DNA of 23,127 nt from Phycisphaerae bacterium (GTDB lineage Bacteria; Planctomycetota; Phycisphaerae; Tepidisphaerales; Tepidisphaeraceae): contig JAUJNJ010000097.1 in the NCBI GenBank assembly GCA_030448225.1, forward strand, positions 1 through 23,127, given 5' to 3'. Below the pieces are notes generated by a model. That model searched no databases. It was not told where the DNA came from and was given only the letters and a program-made list of their open reading frames with translations. The position numbers were made by a program, and so were the translations under genes. Shown here piece by piece: positions 15,230-23,127 of this stretch (positions within the stretch are counted from its first letter, which is position 1; every line of letters starts with the position of its first letter).

Positions 15230-15310
15230 GGTGACTCTCGGCATATCCAAACCGTACTAAAAGGCAGAAGCCCGAATAAAAAGGCAGAGGGCATTTCTAA
15301 AGCAAAGCCA

Positions 15311-15418
15311 CTCTGGGGAGAGGGCGGGGGAGGGGCTCCGCGCGGCTGACGTGAAGAGAGAAGGGACGCCAGCTGCAAGATCCCCTCTACCCTCTCCCAG
15401 CGTACTGAGGAGAGGAGG
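15311..15418. repeat. long inverted repeat, family A copy 3, with island-edge sequence
   Basis: The left arm CTCTGGGGAGAGGGCGGGGG (15311 on) faces the right arm CCCCTCTACCCTCTCCCAGC (15382 on), followed by GTACTGAGGAGAGG. Just upstream, AAAAGGCAGA occurs twice (15260-15269 and 15279-15288), and ATAAAAAGGCA (15276-15286) is the inverse of sequence at 10710-10720. Confidence 0.75.
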
Positions 15419-15496
15419 GCGCGTAAGTTCTCATTCCGCGCGCGCGGGCACTCGGCCGCTGCCGGGGGTGTCCTTGCGACCGTGTCCCCGTCACCC

Positions 15497-16652
15497 TTAC
15501 CCAGTCTTCCCCGCCCCCGCATGATCTCCAGCAGCCGGGTGATGTCCGGGGGGAGCGGGGCCTGGAGCGTCATCGTCTCGAGCGAGATCGGGTGGACGAA
15601 CGTGATCTCGTAGGCGTGCAGGGCCTGGCGGTCGAAGCGGAAGCCGCCGGTGGCGGGGTCGCCCGCCGCCGTGCTGAAGACGCGGCCGCCGTACATCGTG
15701 TCGCCGACCATCGGGAAGCCGACCGCCGCGGCGTGGACGCGGAGCTGGTGCGTGCGGCCGGTCTTGGCCAGAGCTGCACGAAGCTGAAACGCTCGGGCGG
15801 CGGGAAGTGCTTGTCCTTGGCGAACGTGCTGTCGACGAACGTGGCGTCGGGCACGGCGGCGAACGTCTCCTTCACCTCGTAGCGGGTGACGGCCGGCTTG
15901 CCGCCGTTCTCGACCTTGCGGACGGCCTGCTTCTCGCGGACGTAGCGGTCGCGGCCGATCGGCATGTCGATCACGTCGCCGAGCATCTCCGGCACGCTGT
16001 GGCAGACGGCCACGTAGTTCTTCTGGATCGTGCGGTTCTCGAACTGCCGGGCGATGCGCCAGTGCGCCTCGTCGCTCTTGGCGACGAGCATGATGCCGGT
16101 CGTGTTCTTGTCGAGCCGGTGCAGGATCCCCGGCCGCCAGTCGCCGTTGCTCGTGCTCCACTTGTTGCCGTAGTGCACCAGGCCGTTGACGAGCGTGCCG
16201 GTCCACTTCCCGCGGGCGGGGTGGATCATCAGGTTCGCCTGCTTGTTGAGCGCGAGGAAGTACTCGTCCTCGTAGATGATGTCGAGCGGGATGTCCTCGG
16301 GCACGAGCTCGCTGATCGGTTTGGGCGGCGCGACCATCACCACGGTCTGCCCGGCCTGCAGCTTGTAGCTCGACTTCGTCGCCCGCCCGTCGACCTTCAC
16401 CAGCCCTTCCTCGATCAGCCGCTGGACGTTGGCGCGCGAGAGGTAGGGGACGCGGTCGACAAGGTACTGGTCGATCCGGCGGGTAAGCGTCTTGCTCACC
16501 TTGAAGCGGTAGTGCTCGACGTCCGACTCCTCGGCGGCATCCGTCTGCGCGGTGTCGAGCAGTTCCTCGCCCGCCGCGGGATCGGCGGCGGCGGCGTCAT
16601 CGTCATCATTCGGATCAATGGGGTGGGCGGCGGCGGGCACGATCTTGACCAT
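15497..16652 (-). CDS. rluD: RluA/RluD family pseudouridine synthase, frame-disrupted
   Basis: It isomerises specific uridines in 23S rRNA (or tRNA) to pseudouridine. An acidic N-terminus (DPNDDDDAAAADPAAGEE) leads to an S4 RNA-binding domain (RRIDQYLVDRVPYLSRANVQ, near residues 55-75). The catalytic motif HRLDKNTTGIMLVAKSD follows near residue 178, then KTGRTHQLRVHAAAVGFPMVGDTMYGG. One C is missing near 15767, where the frame changes. The start at 16652 (MVKIVPAAAHPID) is chosen over an upstream in-frame ATG at 16733. Read literally the frame runs on through family A repeats to 15190; one extra G in the run at about 15515 would instead give MRGAGKTG and a TAA at 15497-15499, a normal C-terminus. 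The subfamily (RluD versus RluA/RluC) is not certain. Confidence 0.85.
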
Positions 16653-16721
16653 CCTAGCGCGAGCGACAACAGGATCCGACCTTCCAACGCGGCACGCACA
16701 CCAGTCTACTCGCACAACCCC

Positions 16722-16748
16722 TTTTAGCCGCAAGCCCTAAGGGCTCGC
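16722..16748. repeat. short dispersed repeat, family G copy 1
   Basis: TTTAGCCGCAAGCCCTAAGG then GCTCGC contains the dyad AGCCCT-A-AGGGCT. A similar element is at 23036-23061. The surrounding gap, 16653-16961, shows no other feature I can support. Confidence 0.5.
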
Positions 16749-16961
16749 TTCCGTTGTTTCGGTATGTCGCGACGTCAGTTCGGGTGCGCTTTCCGTCGAG
16801 AGTGCGCCGGGAAACCCGAGGTGATGCGATCGAAATCGCGGCGCCGCAGTCGTTCTCGACCCGACACCGCGGGCATCCCTACAAAGCACCGCTCTACGAG
16901 CGGCGGCTAAACGGGGGAGGCTGCGGGTGCGAACGTGGGAGCCAAGTTGGATGCGACGGGA

Positions 16962-18020
16962 CTACTGCTTCGGCGCTGCGGGTGCCTGGGGCGCGGTTGG
17001 AGCGGGCTTCGTCCCCGCGCCCGATGCCGGCGCGGGCGACGTGGCGGCCGGCGCGGGCGGGGTCGGGATAGTCGTCGGCGCCGGTGCCGTCGCCGCGGGC
17101 TTTGCGGCAGCGGTTCCGGCCGCCGCGGGGCTCGTGGTTGCAGGAGACGTCGTCGCGGGGCCGGTCGCCGCCGGGCCGGTCGCGGGGCGCGTGCCGGCCG
17201 GCGCGGTGGCGGCGTTCGTCGTCGATCCTGCGGTCGCGGGCGCGGGCGGGCCCTGGAACGAGGGGAAGCCGCCGGCCTCGAGGTCCGGCAATCCGGCCGG
17301 CGCGGTTTCGGGCGCGCCGATTAGCGGCTCGGTCTTGAGGTCGGCGAGCATCGCGAGGCGCGCGCGGGCGTGCGCCTGGAACGCGTCGCCGGCGGCGGCG
17401 TCGTCGATGACTTCCTGGTACCGCGCCTGCGCGTCGTCCCACTTGCGCCCGTTCTCCGCGATCGCCGCGAGGCTGAGCCGGGCGGTGACCTTCGAGCTGA
17501 CGGGGGCCGTCGCATCGTTCAGCACCTCGGCGTACGACTCGGCCGCCGCCTGGAACAGTTGCTCGTCGGACTTCTCCAGCGCCAGCGCCGGCCGGGTGGC
17601 GGCGCCGGGCAGGGGCGGCAGGTTGGCGAGCTGCCAGTTCAGGTCGCCGCGCGCGACGCGCGCCTCGGCCAGCAGGATCGGGTCGGTGCTGTCCTCGGTG
17701 ACGATCGTCAACTGCTGCTCGGCCTGGTCGCGCAGGTTCTGGATCACGGTCAGCACGTTCTCCGGCCGCGCCGGGTCGACGTTGAGGGCCGCCTCCTTGA
17801 GCTGGTCGATGTACGACCGCGCGACGTTGAGCGAGTCGCCCGCCCGGATCGCCGTCTCGCGCGACTGCGTGATGCGGTAGCGGATCAGCACGATCACGAG
17901 CAGGACCACGATGAGGCCGAGCAGGATCTGCGAGCCGTACTGCCGGGCGAGGAACGGCACCCCCGCCAGCACGTGGTCGAGGGAATTGGTCTGGAGCTGG
18001 TGCCGGCGTTCCGATTTCAT
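16962..18020 (-). CDS. membrane-anchored TPR-like protein
   Basis: This is a 352-aa protein from ATG 18020. A cytoplasmic N-terminus (MKSERRHQLQTNSLDHVLAG) precedes one transmembrane helix (about residues 31-47, SQILLGLIVVLLVIVLI). An all-helical periplasmic part with repeating pairs follows (SRETAIRAGDSLNVARSYID, DPILLAEARVARGDLNWQLA, LFQAAAESYAEVL, LSLAAIAENGRKWDDAQARY, AFQAHARARLAMLADL), resembling the YfgM/TPR_21 arrangement. The last ~120 residues are Ala/Pro/Thr low complexity, probably disordered. The frame is intact. It is divergent from the HEAT-repeat gene, with an inverted repeat in the gap. Confidence 0.7.
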   Translation of the reverse strand: MKSERRHQLQTNSLDHVLAGVPFLARQYGSQILLGLIVVLLVIVLIRYRITQSRETAIRAGDSLNVARSYIDQLKEAALNVDPARPENVLTVIQNLRDQAEQQLTIVTEDSTDPILLAEARVARGDLNWQLANLPPLPGAATRPALALEKSDEQLFQAAAESYAEVLNDATAPVSSKVTARLSLAAIAENGRKWDDAQARYQEVIDDAAAGDAFQAHARARLAMLADLKTEPLIGAPETAPAGLPDLEAGGFPSFQGPPAPATAGSTTNAATAPAGTRPATGPAATGPATTSPATTSPAAAGTAAAKPAATAPAPTTIPTPPAPAATSPAPASGAGTKPAPTAPQAPAAPKQ

Positions 18021-18062
18021 AAGTCGCGAAAGTGTAGTGACGCGGCGGGAGGAGGGCAATTC

Positions 18063-18174
18063 GGGAGTGGGGAGTGGAGAGTGGAGGGTGGTGGGGTGGT
18101 GGGGTGGTGGGGTGAATGCGTGGCGAGTGGTGAGTCTGAACTCCACCACTCCACCACCCAACCACTCCACCACA
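18063..18174. repeat. inverted repeat, family D copy 1 (GGTGGAGTGG type)
   Basis: GGGAGTGGGGAGTGGAGAGT and repeated GGTGGGGT units (18063-18113) face CTCCACCACTCCACCACCCA and ACCACTCCACCAC (18141-18173). It lies just upstream of the TPR gene start. A second pair sits at 21411-21477. Confidence 0.8.
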
Positions 18175-18256
18175 CGTCCCTCGCGCGCGACGCGCCGCCC
18201 TCGGTTATCGGCCTTGCCTATGATGGTTTGCGCCTGTCGGCGGGGCGCGGGGTTTG

Positions 18257-18285
18257 TTGACACCCGCGCGGGGCGTCTCTACCTT
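18257..18285 (+). promoter_or_regulatory. sigma70-type promoter of the HEAT-repeat gene
   Basis: A perfect TTGACA (18257-18262) and TACCTT (18280-18285) are separated by 17 nt. The leader of about 165 nt before the start at 18459 is GC-rich and without a recognised riboswitch. Confidence 0.65.
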
Positions 18286-18458
18286 GGACGCTCGCAGATT
18301 TCGCCCGCGCTTCCGGGTCACAGGGTCCGGCCGGCAGCGCACCCGGATCGCGGACGTGGCGGGCGCCGGCGGACTTCATTCCTCGCGTGCGCCACCCCAC
18401 GGTCGCCGTCGTCGTCGTCGTCCCCTCGGTCGCCCGCTCTTCGTTGGAGGCCAGCACC

Positions 18459-21015
18459 ATGATCGAACTTCCCCGCAAAACCCTCCGTCTTCTGGCGCTC
18501 GCGTGCGCGATGTCGCTGCCGGTGATGCTCCCGGCGTTCGCGCAGGACGCCGCCGACCCGGCCGCCCCCGCCGACGCCGCGCCCGCCGACGCCGCGGGGA
18601 CCGATCCCGCGCCCGCAGACGCCGCCGATGCGCCCGCCGGCGGACGCGTCGCCCGCCGACCCGGGCAAGCGCCGAGGCGATGCCCGCCGAGCCGGGCACC
18701 GATCCCACGCCCGCCGCCGAACCGGGCACCGATCCGCGCCGCCCGCCGAGCCCGGCACCGACCCCGCGGCCGCCGAACCCGGCACCGATCCCGCGCCCCG
18801 CCGAACCCGGCACCGATGCCGCACCCGCCGACCCCGCCGCGATGCCGGCCGACCCGGCCGCCGATCCCGCCGCCGATCCCGCCGCGCCGGCCGAGGAGCG
18901 GCGGAGGACGCGGTCGCCGCCAACGCCGCTGAAGACGCGCGTCGACAACCCTCTGGCACTACGCGCTGATCGCCCGCTACGACCTGGCCAACGCCGAGGC
19001 CGGGCGGATCCTCGCCGGCAACCAGCCGGGCGACGTGCTCAAGGCGTTCGAGGAGGTCGCCGCCGAGCGCAACGACGCGCGGCGGGCAGAACGTGGACAG
19101 CATCCTGCTCCGCCTCCAGGGCGTGGACGCCACGCGCCAGAACGCGAACAAGATCTCGGAGATGATCCGCCAGGGGTACCAGGCCCGCGGCACCGACCAG
19201 AAGTTCATCGAGGAGCAGGTCCTGCGCCTCTCGACGAACGAGCCGCTACCAGATCGCCCTGGGCCGCCTGCGCGACAGCGGCGAGGTCGCGATCCCGCTG
19301 ATGCTCCGCGTGCTCCAGACGCCCGACCAGCAGGAGCACCACAGCGCTCGATCCGCCGGGCCCTGGGCGACCTCGGTCGCACCGCGCTCAACCCGCTGCT
19401 GGCCGCGACGAAGATGCGCGACCAGAACACGCTGGTGACGCTGATCACCATCCTCGGCCGCATCGGCTTCGCCGACGCCGCGCGCGTACCTGCTGCGGAT
19501 CAACGTCGACCCGAACACGAGCGACGGCGTGCGCCGCGGTCGGGCAGGCGCTGGCGACGCTGGGCGTCGACCCGCGCACCGGCGCGACCGACGCGTTCTA
19601 CGACCTCAGCGAGAAGTTCTACTACGGCCCGCGCGTCGGTCGTGGCCGACCCGCGGATGCCCAAGGCCTACGTCTGGACCTACGCCGACGGCCGCGGGCT
19701 GAGCAGCCGGCAGGTGCCGGCGGGGATCTTCAACGAGGTGATGTCGATGCGCACCGCCGAGGAGGCGATGCGGCTCAACCAGCCGAGCCGGGGCGACGCG
19801 GTGAGCCTGTGGCTGGCGGCGAACAACAAGCGCGAGGCCGAGCTGCCCGCCGGCGAGACCGACCCGACGCGCGCCGCCGTTCCGCGCGCACGACTACAAC
19901 GTCCGCACCGGCCCGAAGTATTCGACGGCCGTCCTGGACCGGGCGGCGCGCGACCGCCGCCGGCGGCGGCGAAGGCGATCCGCTCGATGCACGAGGTCGT
20001 CGGCCGCGAGAACCTGTTCGCCGGCGAGGCCGGCGCGCCGCGGTCGAGGCGCGCTGCGGTCGCCGGACCGGCTTCGTGCGATTCGAGGCCGCGATGGCGC
20101 TGGCCGAGGGCCTGCCCGCCCAGCAGTTCGAGGGCAGCGCCCGCGTCGTGCCGCTGCTGGCCGAGGCGCTGAGCAGACCGGCACGAGCAACGTGCTGATC
20201 GTCGCCGGCAACCCGGACGAGCAGAAGCAGGTGGCCGGGGAGCTGAAGAACTACGGCAACGCCGGCGCGCCGGGCGCGAGGCGGCGGCGGCGAGCACGCT
20301 GCCGTCGGTCGACGTGATCCTCTTCACCCGCGGGGCGGGCGACGACGACGTCGCCCGCGTGCTCCGCGACGCGTCGGAGAACCCGCGGCTGGAGCGGGCG
20401 GCGAAGGTCGTGATGCGCGAGCCGCGCCCGGCCGCTGGGGCAAGGCCGCCGTCAACGACCGCTCGCCGAGCGTCACGCCGCGACCGACGCCGCCGGGCTG
20501 GCCGAGTCGCTCGACGCCGCCCGCACGCGCACCGCGATCGCGGCTCGACGAGCAGGCCGCCGGCAACTACGCGACCCGCGCCGCGACGCTCATGGAGCGG
20601 ATCGCGATCAGCCCGGCGGCCGAGGTGCTCGACGTGGGCGTGGCCGAGCCGCCTGCTGGCCGCCCTGAGCGACCCCCGCGAGCCGGTCGCGATCGGCGCG
20701 GCCCGCGTGCTGGCGGTGCTGAACAGCCAGCAGGTGCAGCCCGCGGTGCTGTCGGTCGCCGTCAACGAGAAGACGCCCGAGCCGGTGAAGGTCGGCCTGT
20801 TCAAGGCGCTGGCCGACCACGCGAAGTTCTTCGGCGCCCAGCTCGACGCCGGCGGCGTCGACACGCTCCGCACCGCCCTGGCCGCCACCACCGCCCCCGA
20901 ACTCCGCGCCGCCACCGCCGAGGCGATGGGCGCGCTGAACCTGCCGACCGAGCAGGCCAAGCTCCAGATCCTCCAGCCCAACGGCGAGAAGAAGCAGGAG
21001 CAGGCCAAGCAGTAA
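18459..21015 (+). CDS. secreted HEAT/PBS-lyase-like repeat protein, frame-disrupted
   Basis: About 850 aa. The start ATG 18459 has GGAGG 8 nt upstream. A signal peptide (MIELPRKTLRLLALACAMSL, cleavage after ...PAFA at residue 28) precedes an Ala/Pro/Asp low-complexity stretch built on AEPGTDP-like units. A globular region starts LWHYALIARYDLANAEAGRI, with SILLRLQGVDATRQNANKIS, then ALGRLRDSGEVAIPLMLRVL, IRRALGDLGRTALNPLLAAT and DQNTLVTLITILGRIG, typical of HEAT repeats. Later blocks are YVWTYADGRGLSSRQVPAGI, FVRFEAAMALAEGLPAQQFE, VLIVAGNPDEQKQ and LLAALSDPREPVAIGAARVL. At least 15 frame changes occur between 18640 and 20660, then it is clean to the stop. It probably acts outside the cytoplasmic membrane; function is unknown. 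Confidence 0.75.
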
Positions 21016-21045
21016 CCGGGCCGGTTTCGTTTCCGCAGCAAACAA

Positions 21046-21082
21046 CCCCTCGCCGGCAATGCCGGCGAGGGGTCCTTTTTTT
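21046..21082 (+). terminator. rho-independent terminator of the HEAT-repeat gene
   Basis: CCCCTCGCCGGCA (21046-21058) and TGCCGGCGAGGGG (21060-21072) are perfectly complementary, and a run of seven T follows at 21076-21082. It starts 30 nt after the stop codon. Confidence 0.93.
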
Positions 21083-21228
21083 GCAAGGCGCGTCCGCGAA
21101 CTTATCGAACGCGTTCGGTTGCGCTGGTCGCGCGGAGGGCGTTTCTTGTGCACGCCGACTGTTGGTTTGACGGTCGAAGTGGAGACCCGTCAATCCGAAG
21201 CGTGACGTCGACGAGGAATCTGAGGCGC

Positions 21229-21246
21229 GAACGGTGCGCACCGTTC
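21229..21246. promoter_or_regulatory. perfect 18-bp palindrome
   Basis: GAACGGTGCGCACCGTTC is its own reverse complement. It lies in the 660-bp gene-free stretch 21083-21742, which otherwise holds a nested inverted repeat. It could be a protein-binding site; no adjacent promoter is evident. Confidence 0.4.
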
Positions 21247-21350
21247 CCGAAATCGCTAGGTGCTTAAAGCTCCCGCCGGGTGACGCGCTACACCCGCAGT
21301 GAGCTTACTCTTGTGGAGCGGAAAAGCTTCTTGGCGGGTCGAGCGACCAC

Positions 21351-21537
21351 CCCCTCTCCCCCGTACTCGGGGGAGAGGGCGGGGGTGAGGGGCGGAGCGG
21401 GGGAACGGCTGGGTGGTGGAGTGGTCGCGTGGTGGCGCGGGGGGCTCTTACTCCACCACGCAGTCACTCCACCACTCGGCCACCTCCTCGCTCGGCCCCT
21501 CACCCTAACCCTCTCCCCCGAGTACGGGGGAGAGGGG
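21351..21537. repeat. nested inverted repeats, family A copy 4 enclosing family D copy 2
   Basis: The outer arms (21351-21392 and 21496-21537) are family A, CCCCTCTCCCCCGTACTCGG facing CCGAGTACGGGGGAGAGGGG. The inner arms (about 21411-21435 and 21451-21477) are family D, GGTGGTGGAGTGG facing CCACCACG and CACTCCACCACT. The whole can fold as one long hairpin between the HEAT-repeat gene and the convergent nucleotidyltransferase gene. Confidence 0.85.
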
Positions 21538-21742
21538 ACCAGATGCTTCTCCGCAACGATGTGCCGCTCCGTTAGCGGTGCGTCTTGCGAGCGATCGGAC
21601 GCACGGGTTTCCTGCTTCCGCGGACGGGCCTGAGGATGAACGAGACGCGAGCGGCAATCGCGACTTTCCCGCGCCGTCACCGAGGCTACTTCCTCCGATC
21701 GTGCCCGGACGCAGCGCCGCGCGGAGACGCTCGGCGGACGCG

Positions 21743-22549
21743 TCAGCGGATCGACCCGATCGCGGCGGTCCAGTGGGCGACGTCTTCGGGGTTCATCGGG
21801 CCCTGGGGTTTCAGACGGGCGTCGCGGAAGCCGCGCTTGCGGATGTCGGGGAGGTACTGCTGGCGGCTGAGGAACGTGCCGCGGCAGACGTGCTCGTCCT
21901 CGCTCGCCGGCTCGCGCCGCACCTTGTCGAACAGCTGCTCGATCTCGACCGGCGGCACGCGGTGCTTCTCGCCGGGGTAGATGTAGCCGAACATCAGCAG
22001 GTGCCCCAGCAGCACGCGCTCGTGCCCCTGGAAGCGGCGGGCGAGGCGGGCCCAGTCGAGCGCGGGGCCGCGGGCGAGGATCAGGTGGGCGATGTCCGCG
22101 CCGTCGAACCGCTCGCGCTCCTGGATGAAAGCCTTGCTCCAGATGATCTCCTCGGCCGGGCAGAGCTTCGCCCGCCGGCCGAGCGCGACGCCGTCGACCG
22201 CGTTGGCGAACCACTCCTCGTCGACGGGGCACAGCCCGTTGCCCGAGCCGTAGATCACGTCGACGAACGCCTCGCCGTCGAACGCCTTGGCGAGCCAGTG
22301 CGGGAAGACGCGCTCGACGGCGTAGCCCGCGGCGGCCAGCACTTCGAGCGCGCGTTGCGCCTCGGCGTGGCGGACGAACACGTCGAAGTCCTTCGTGTGG
22401 CGCACGACGCCGGCGTGGTGCGCCAGCGCGTACGCGCCGCCGACGAGGTAATCCACCCCGCCCGCCTCGAGCTTCTCCATCGCCCGGTGGTAGAAGTTCA
22501 GCGTCAGTTCGTCCAGTTCCTCGGGGGGCGACGGCGGCAGCTCGGGCAT
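21743..22549 (-). CDS. nucleotidyltransferase-fold protein
   Basis: 268 aa from ATG 22549, with AAGGAG 9 nt upstream. The N-terminal part shows a polymerase-beta-type (MNT/AbiEii-like) nucleotidyltransferase core: DYLVGGAYALAHHAGVVRHT with GG at 37-38, and KDFDVF with the metal-binding Asp54 and Asp56. A third conserved acid would be in AFVDVIYGSG. The C-terminal half (KLCPAEEIIWSKAFIQERERF and DGADIAHLILARG) is like the helical part of the same family, and the protein ends AHWTAAIGSIR. The substrate is unknown; homologues include toxin-antitoxin enzymes, but no partner gene is adjacent. The frame stays open upstream through 14-bp repeats to 23029, which I treat as non-coding because it starts before the SD-supported ATG. 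Confidence 0.8.
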   Translation of the reverse strand: MPELPPSPPEELDELTLNFYHRAMEKLEAGGVDYLVGGAYALAHHAGVVRHTKDFDVFVRHAEAQRALEVLAAAGYAVERVFPHWLAKAFDGEAFVDVIYGSGNGLCPVDEEWFANAVDGVALGRRAKLCPAEEIIWSKAFIQERERFDGADIAHLILARGPALDWARLARRFQGHERVLLGHLLMFGYIYPGEKHRVPPVEIEQLFDKVRREPASEDEHVCRGTFLSRQQYLPDIRKRGFRDARLKPQGPMNPEDVAHWTAAIGSIR

Positions 22550-22748
22550 GTCGATGCGCTCCTTGATTAGGGTCGGGCAAAGGTGCAAAGCGGGTGCCGC
22601 GGGCACGCCGCTTGCCGGCCGGCACGATCGGACGGGGCCTCGGCCGGCTGGACGTCGAGACGCGCGGGCAGCCGGTCCGACCAGGTTCGCCCGCAATCCG
22701 AGACCGGTGCGGCGGACGGCCCGCCGAGGCGGCGAGGCGATACGGTTT

Positions 22749-22846
22749 GGCCGGCGGCAATCGGCCGGCGGCGATCGGCCGGCGGCGATCGGCCGGCGGC
22801 AATCGGGCGGCGGCAATCGGGCGGCGGCAATCGGGAGGCGGCGGTC
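22749..22846. repeat. 14-bp tandem repeat, seven units
   Basis: The unit is GGCCGGCGGCRATC. Seven units in register (starting 22749, 22763, 22777, 22791, 22805, 22819 and 22833) diverge gradually at positions 3-4 (CC, then GC, then GA). It lies about 200 nt upstream of the nucleotidyltransferase start. The stretch 22550-23127 contains no other supported feature apart from family G at 23036. Confidence 0.9.
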
Positions 22847-23035
22847 GGGATGGAGCGCGTTCGAGAAGTGACGTGGCATCGACGGCCGCCGTGGTCCTCC
22901 CGGCTCGTTCGGGGTAAGACATGGGCGGGCCGTTCGTGCCACGACGACGGCCGGATGCGGCGCGCGGCCGCGCGCCTGGTCGGTCATCGCGCCGCCGTCG
23001 GTGAAGTGCCCATCCGAATGACTCCGCATCCCACG

Positions 23036-23061
23036 TTTCGCCGCAGGCCCGAAGGGCCCGC
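23036..23061. repeat. short dispersed repeat, family G copy 2
   Basis: TTTCGCCGCAGGCCCGAAGG then GCCCGC parallels 16722-16748, in the same orientation, with compensating changes in the dyad (AGCCCT/AGGGCT becomes GGCCC/GGGCC). Confidence 0.45.
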
Positions 23062-23127
23062 CGCGGGTGATTCGGATAGGCTCTGGAGTCGGTGGCGATG
23101 GCGATTGTTGAACCGGGAAGACGGACG

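Noticed and set aside
15190..15496. Long C-terminal tail of the pseudouridine synthase
   Set aside because: It translates a family A repeat; one extra G near 15515 gives a normal stop at 15497-15499.
21743..22549. Toxin-antitoxin pair based on the MNT-like fold
   Set aside because: No adjacent HEPN-like or other partner gene is visible on either side.
22749..22846. CRISPR array or coding repeat upstream of the nucleotidyltransferase
   Set aside because: 14-bp contiguous units without spacers; not a multiple of three, so a coding repeat is unlikely.
22550..23029. N-terminal extension of the nucleotidyltransferase
   Set aside because: It runs through the tandem repeat with low-complexity Arg/Pro residues, while ATG 22549 has an AAGGAG 9 nt upstream.

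Overview
The window is a GC-rich bacterial chromosome segment. The gene families (SWIM-type transposase, HEAT/PBS-like secreted protein, a short secretin-N-like protein, a membrane-anchored TPR-like protein starting MKSERRHQLQ) and abundant intergenic inverted repeats suggest Planctomycetota, perhaps Phycisphaerae. This assignment is inference; no rRNA or marker was available to place it.

Layout. 1-780: a small hypothetical gene, then a compact leader (promoter, 20-codon ORF, terminator). 780-7102: MATE exporter, isoleucyl-tRNA synthetase (ileS), purN and, on the minus strand, lemA. 7415-10508: minus-strand run of a DoxX-family membrane protein, proC, a secreted secretin-N-like protein and tatA. 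10.7-15.3 kb: a visibly more A/T-rich accessory island. It holds a dyad-rich control region, a small unknown gene overlapping a dCTP deaminase gene, a two-gene insertion element (SWIM/DDE transposase plus an AT-hook/ribbon-helix-helix-like protein), a hairpin-rich stretch, and a winged-helix-like gene followed by a small conserved-looking gene. 15.5-23.1 kb: rluD-family pseudouridine synthase, TPR-like membrane protein, HEAT-repeat secreted protein (good sigma70-type promoter and a 13-bp-stem terminator) and a nucleotidyltransferase-fold gene.

Many genes (ileS, DoxX, proC, the secretin-N gene, rluD, the HEAT gene and both genes at 14.15-15.16 kb) are broken by indels, mostly of 1-2 nt. The conserved protein resumes in another frame each time. 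I read these mainly as consensus-sequence errors and annotate each gene across its frames. MATE, purN, lemA, tatA, the dCTP deaminase gene, the transposase and the TPR gene read cleanly.

Intergenic gaps carry at least seven repeat families, most arranged as facing inverted pairs. The most interesting items are the possible leader-peptide attenuator in front of the MATE gene, the 1.56-kb element whose two genes both stop inside its terminal inverted repeats and start from mirror-image, apparently leaderless promoters, and the operator-equipped dCTP deaminase operon.
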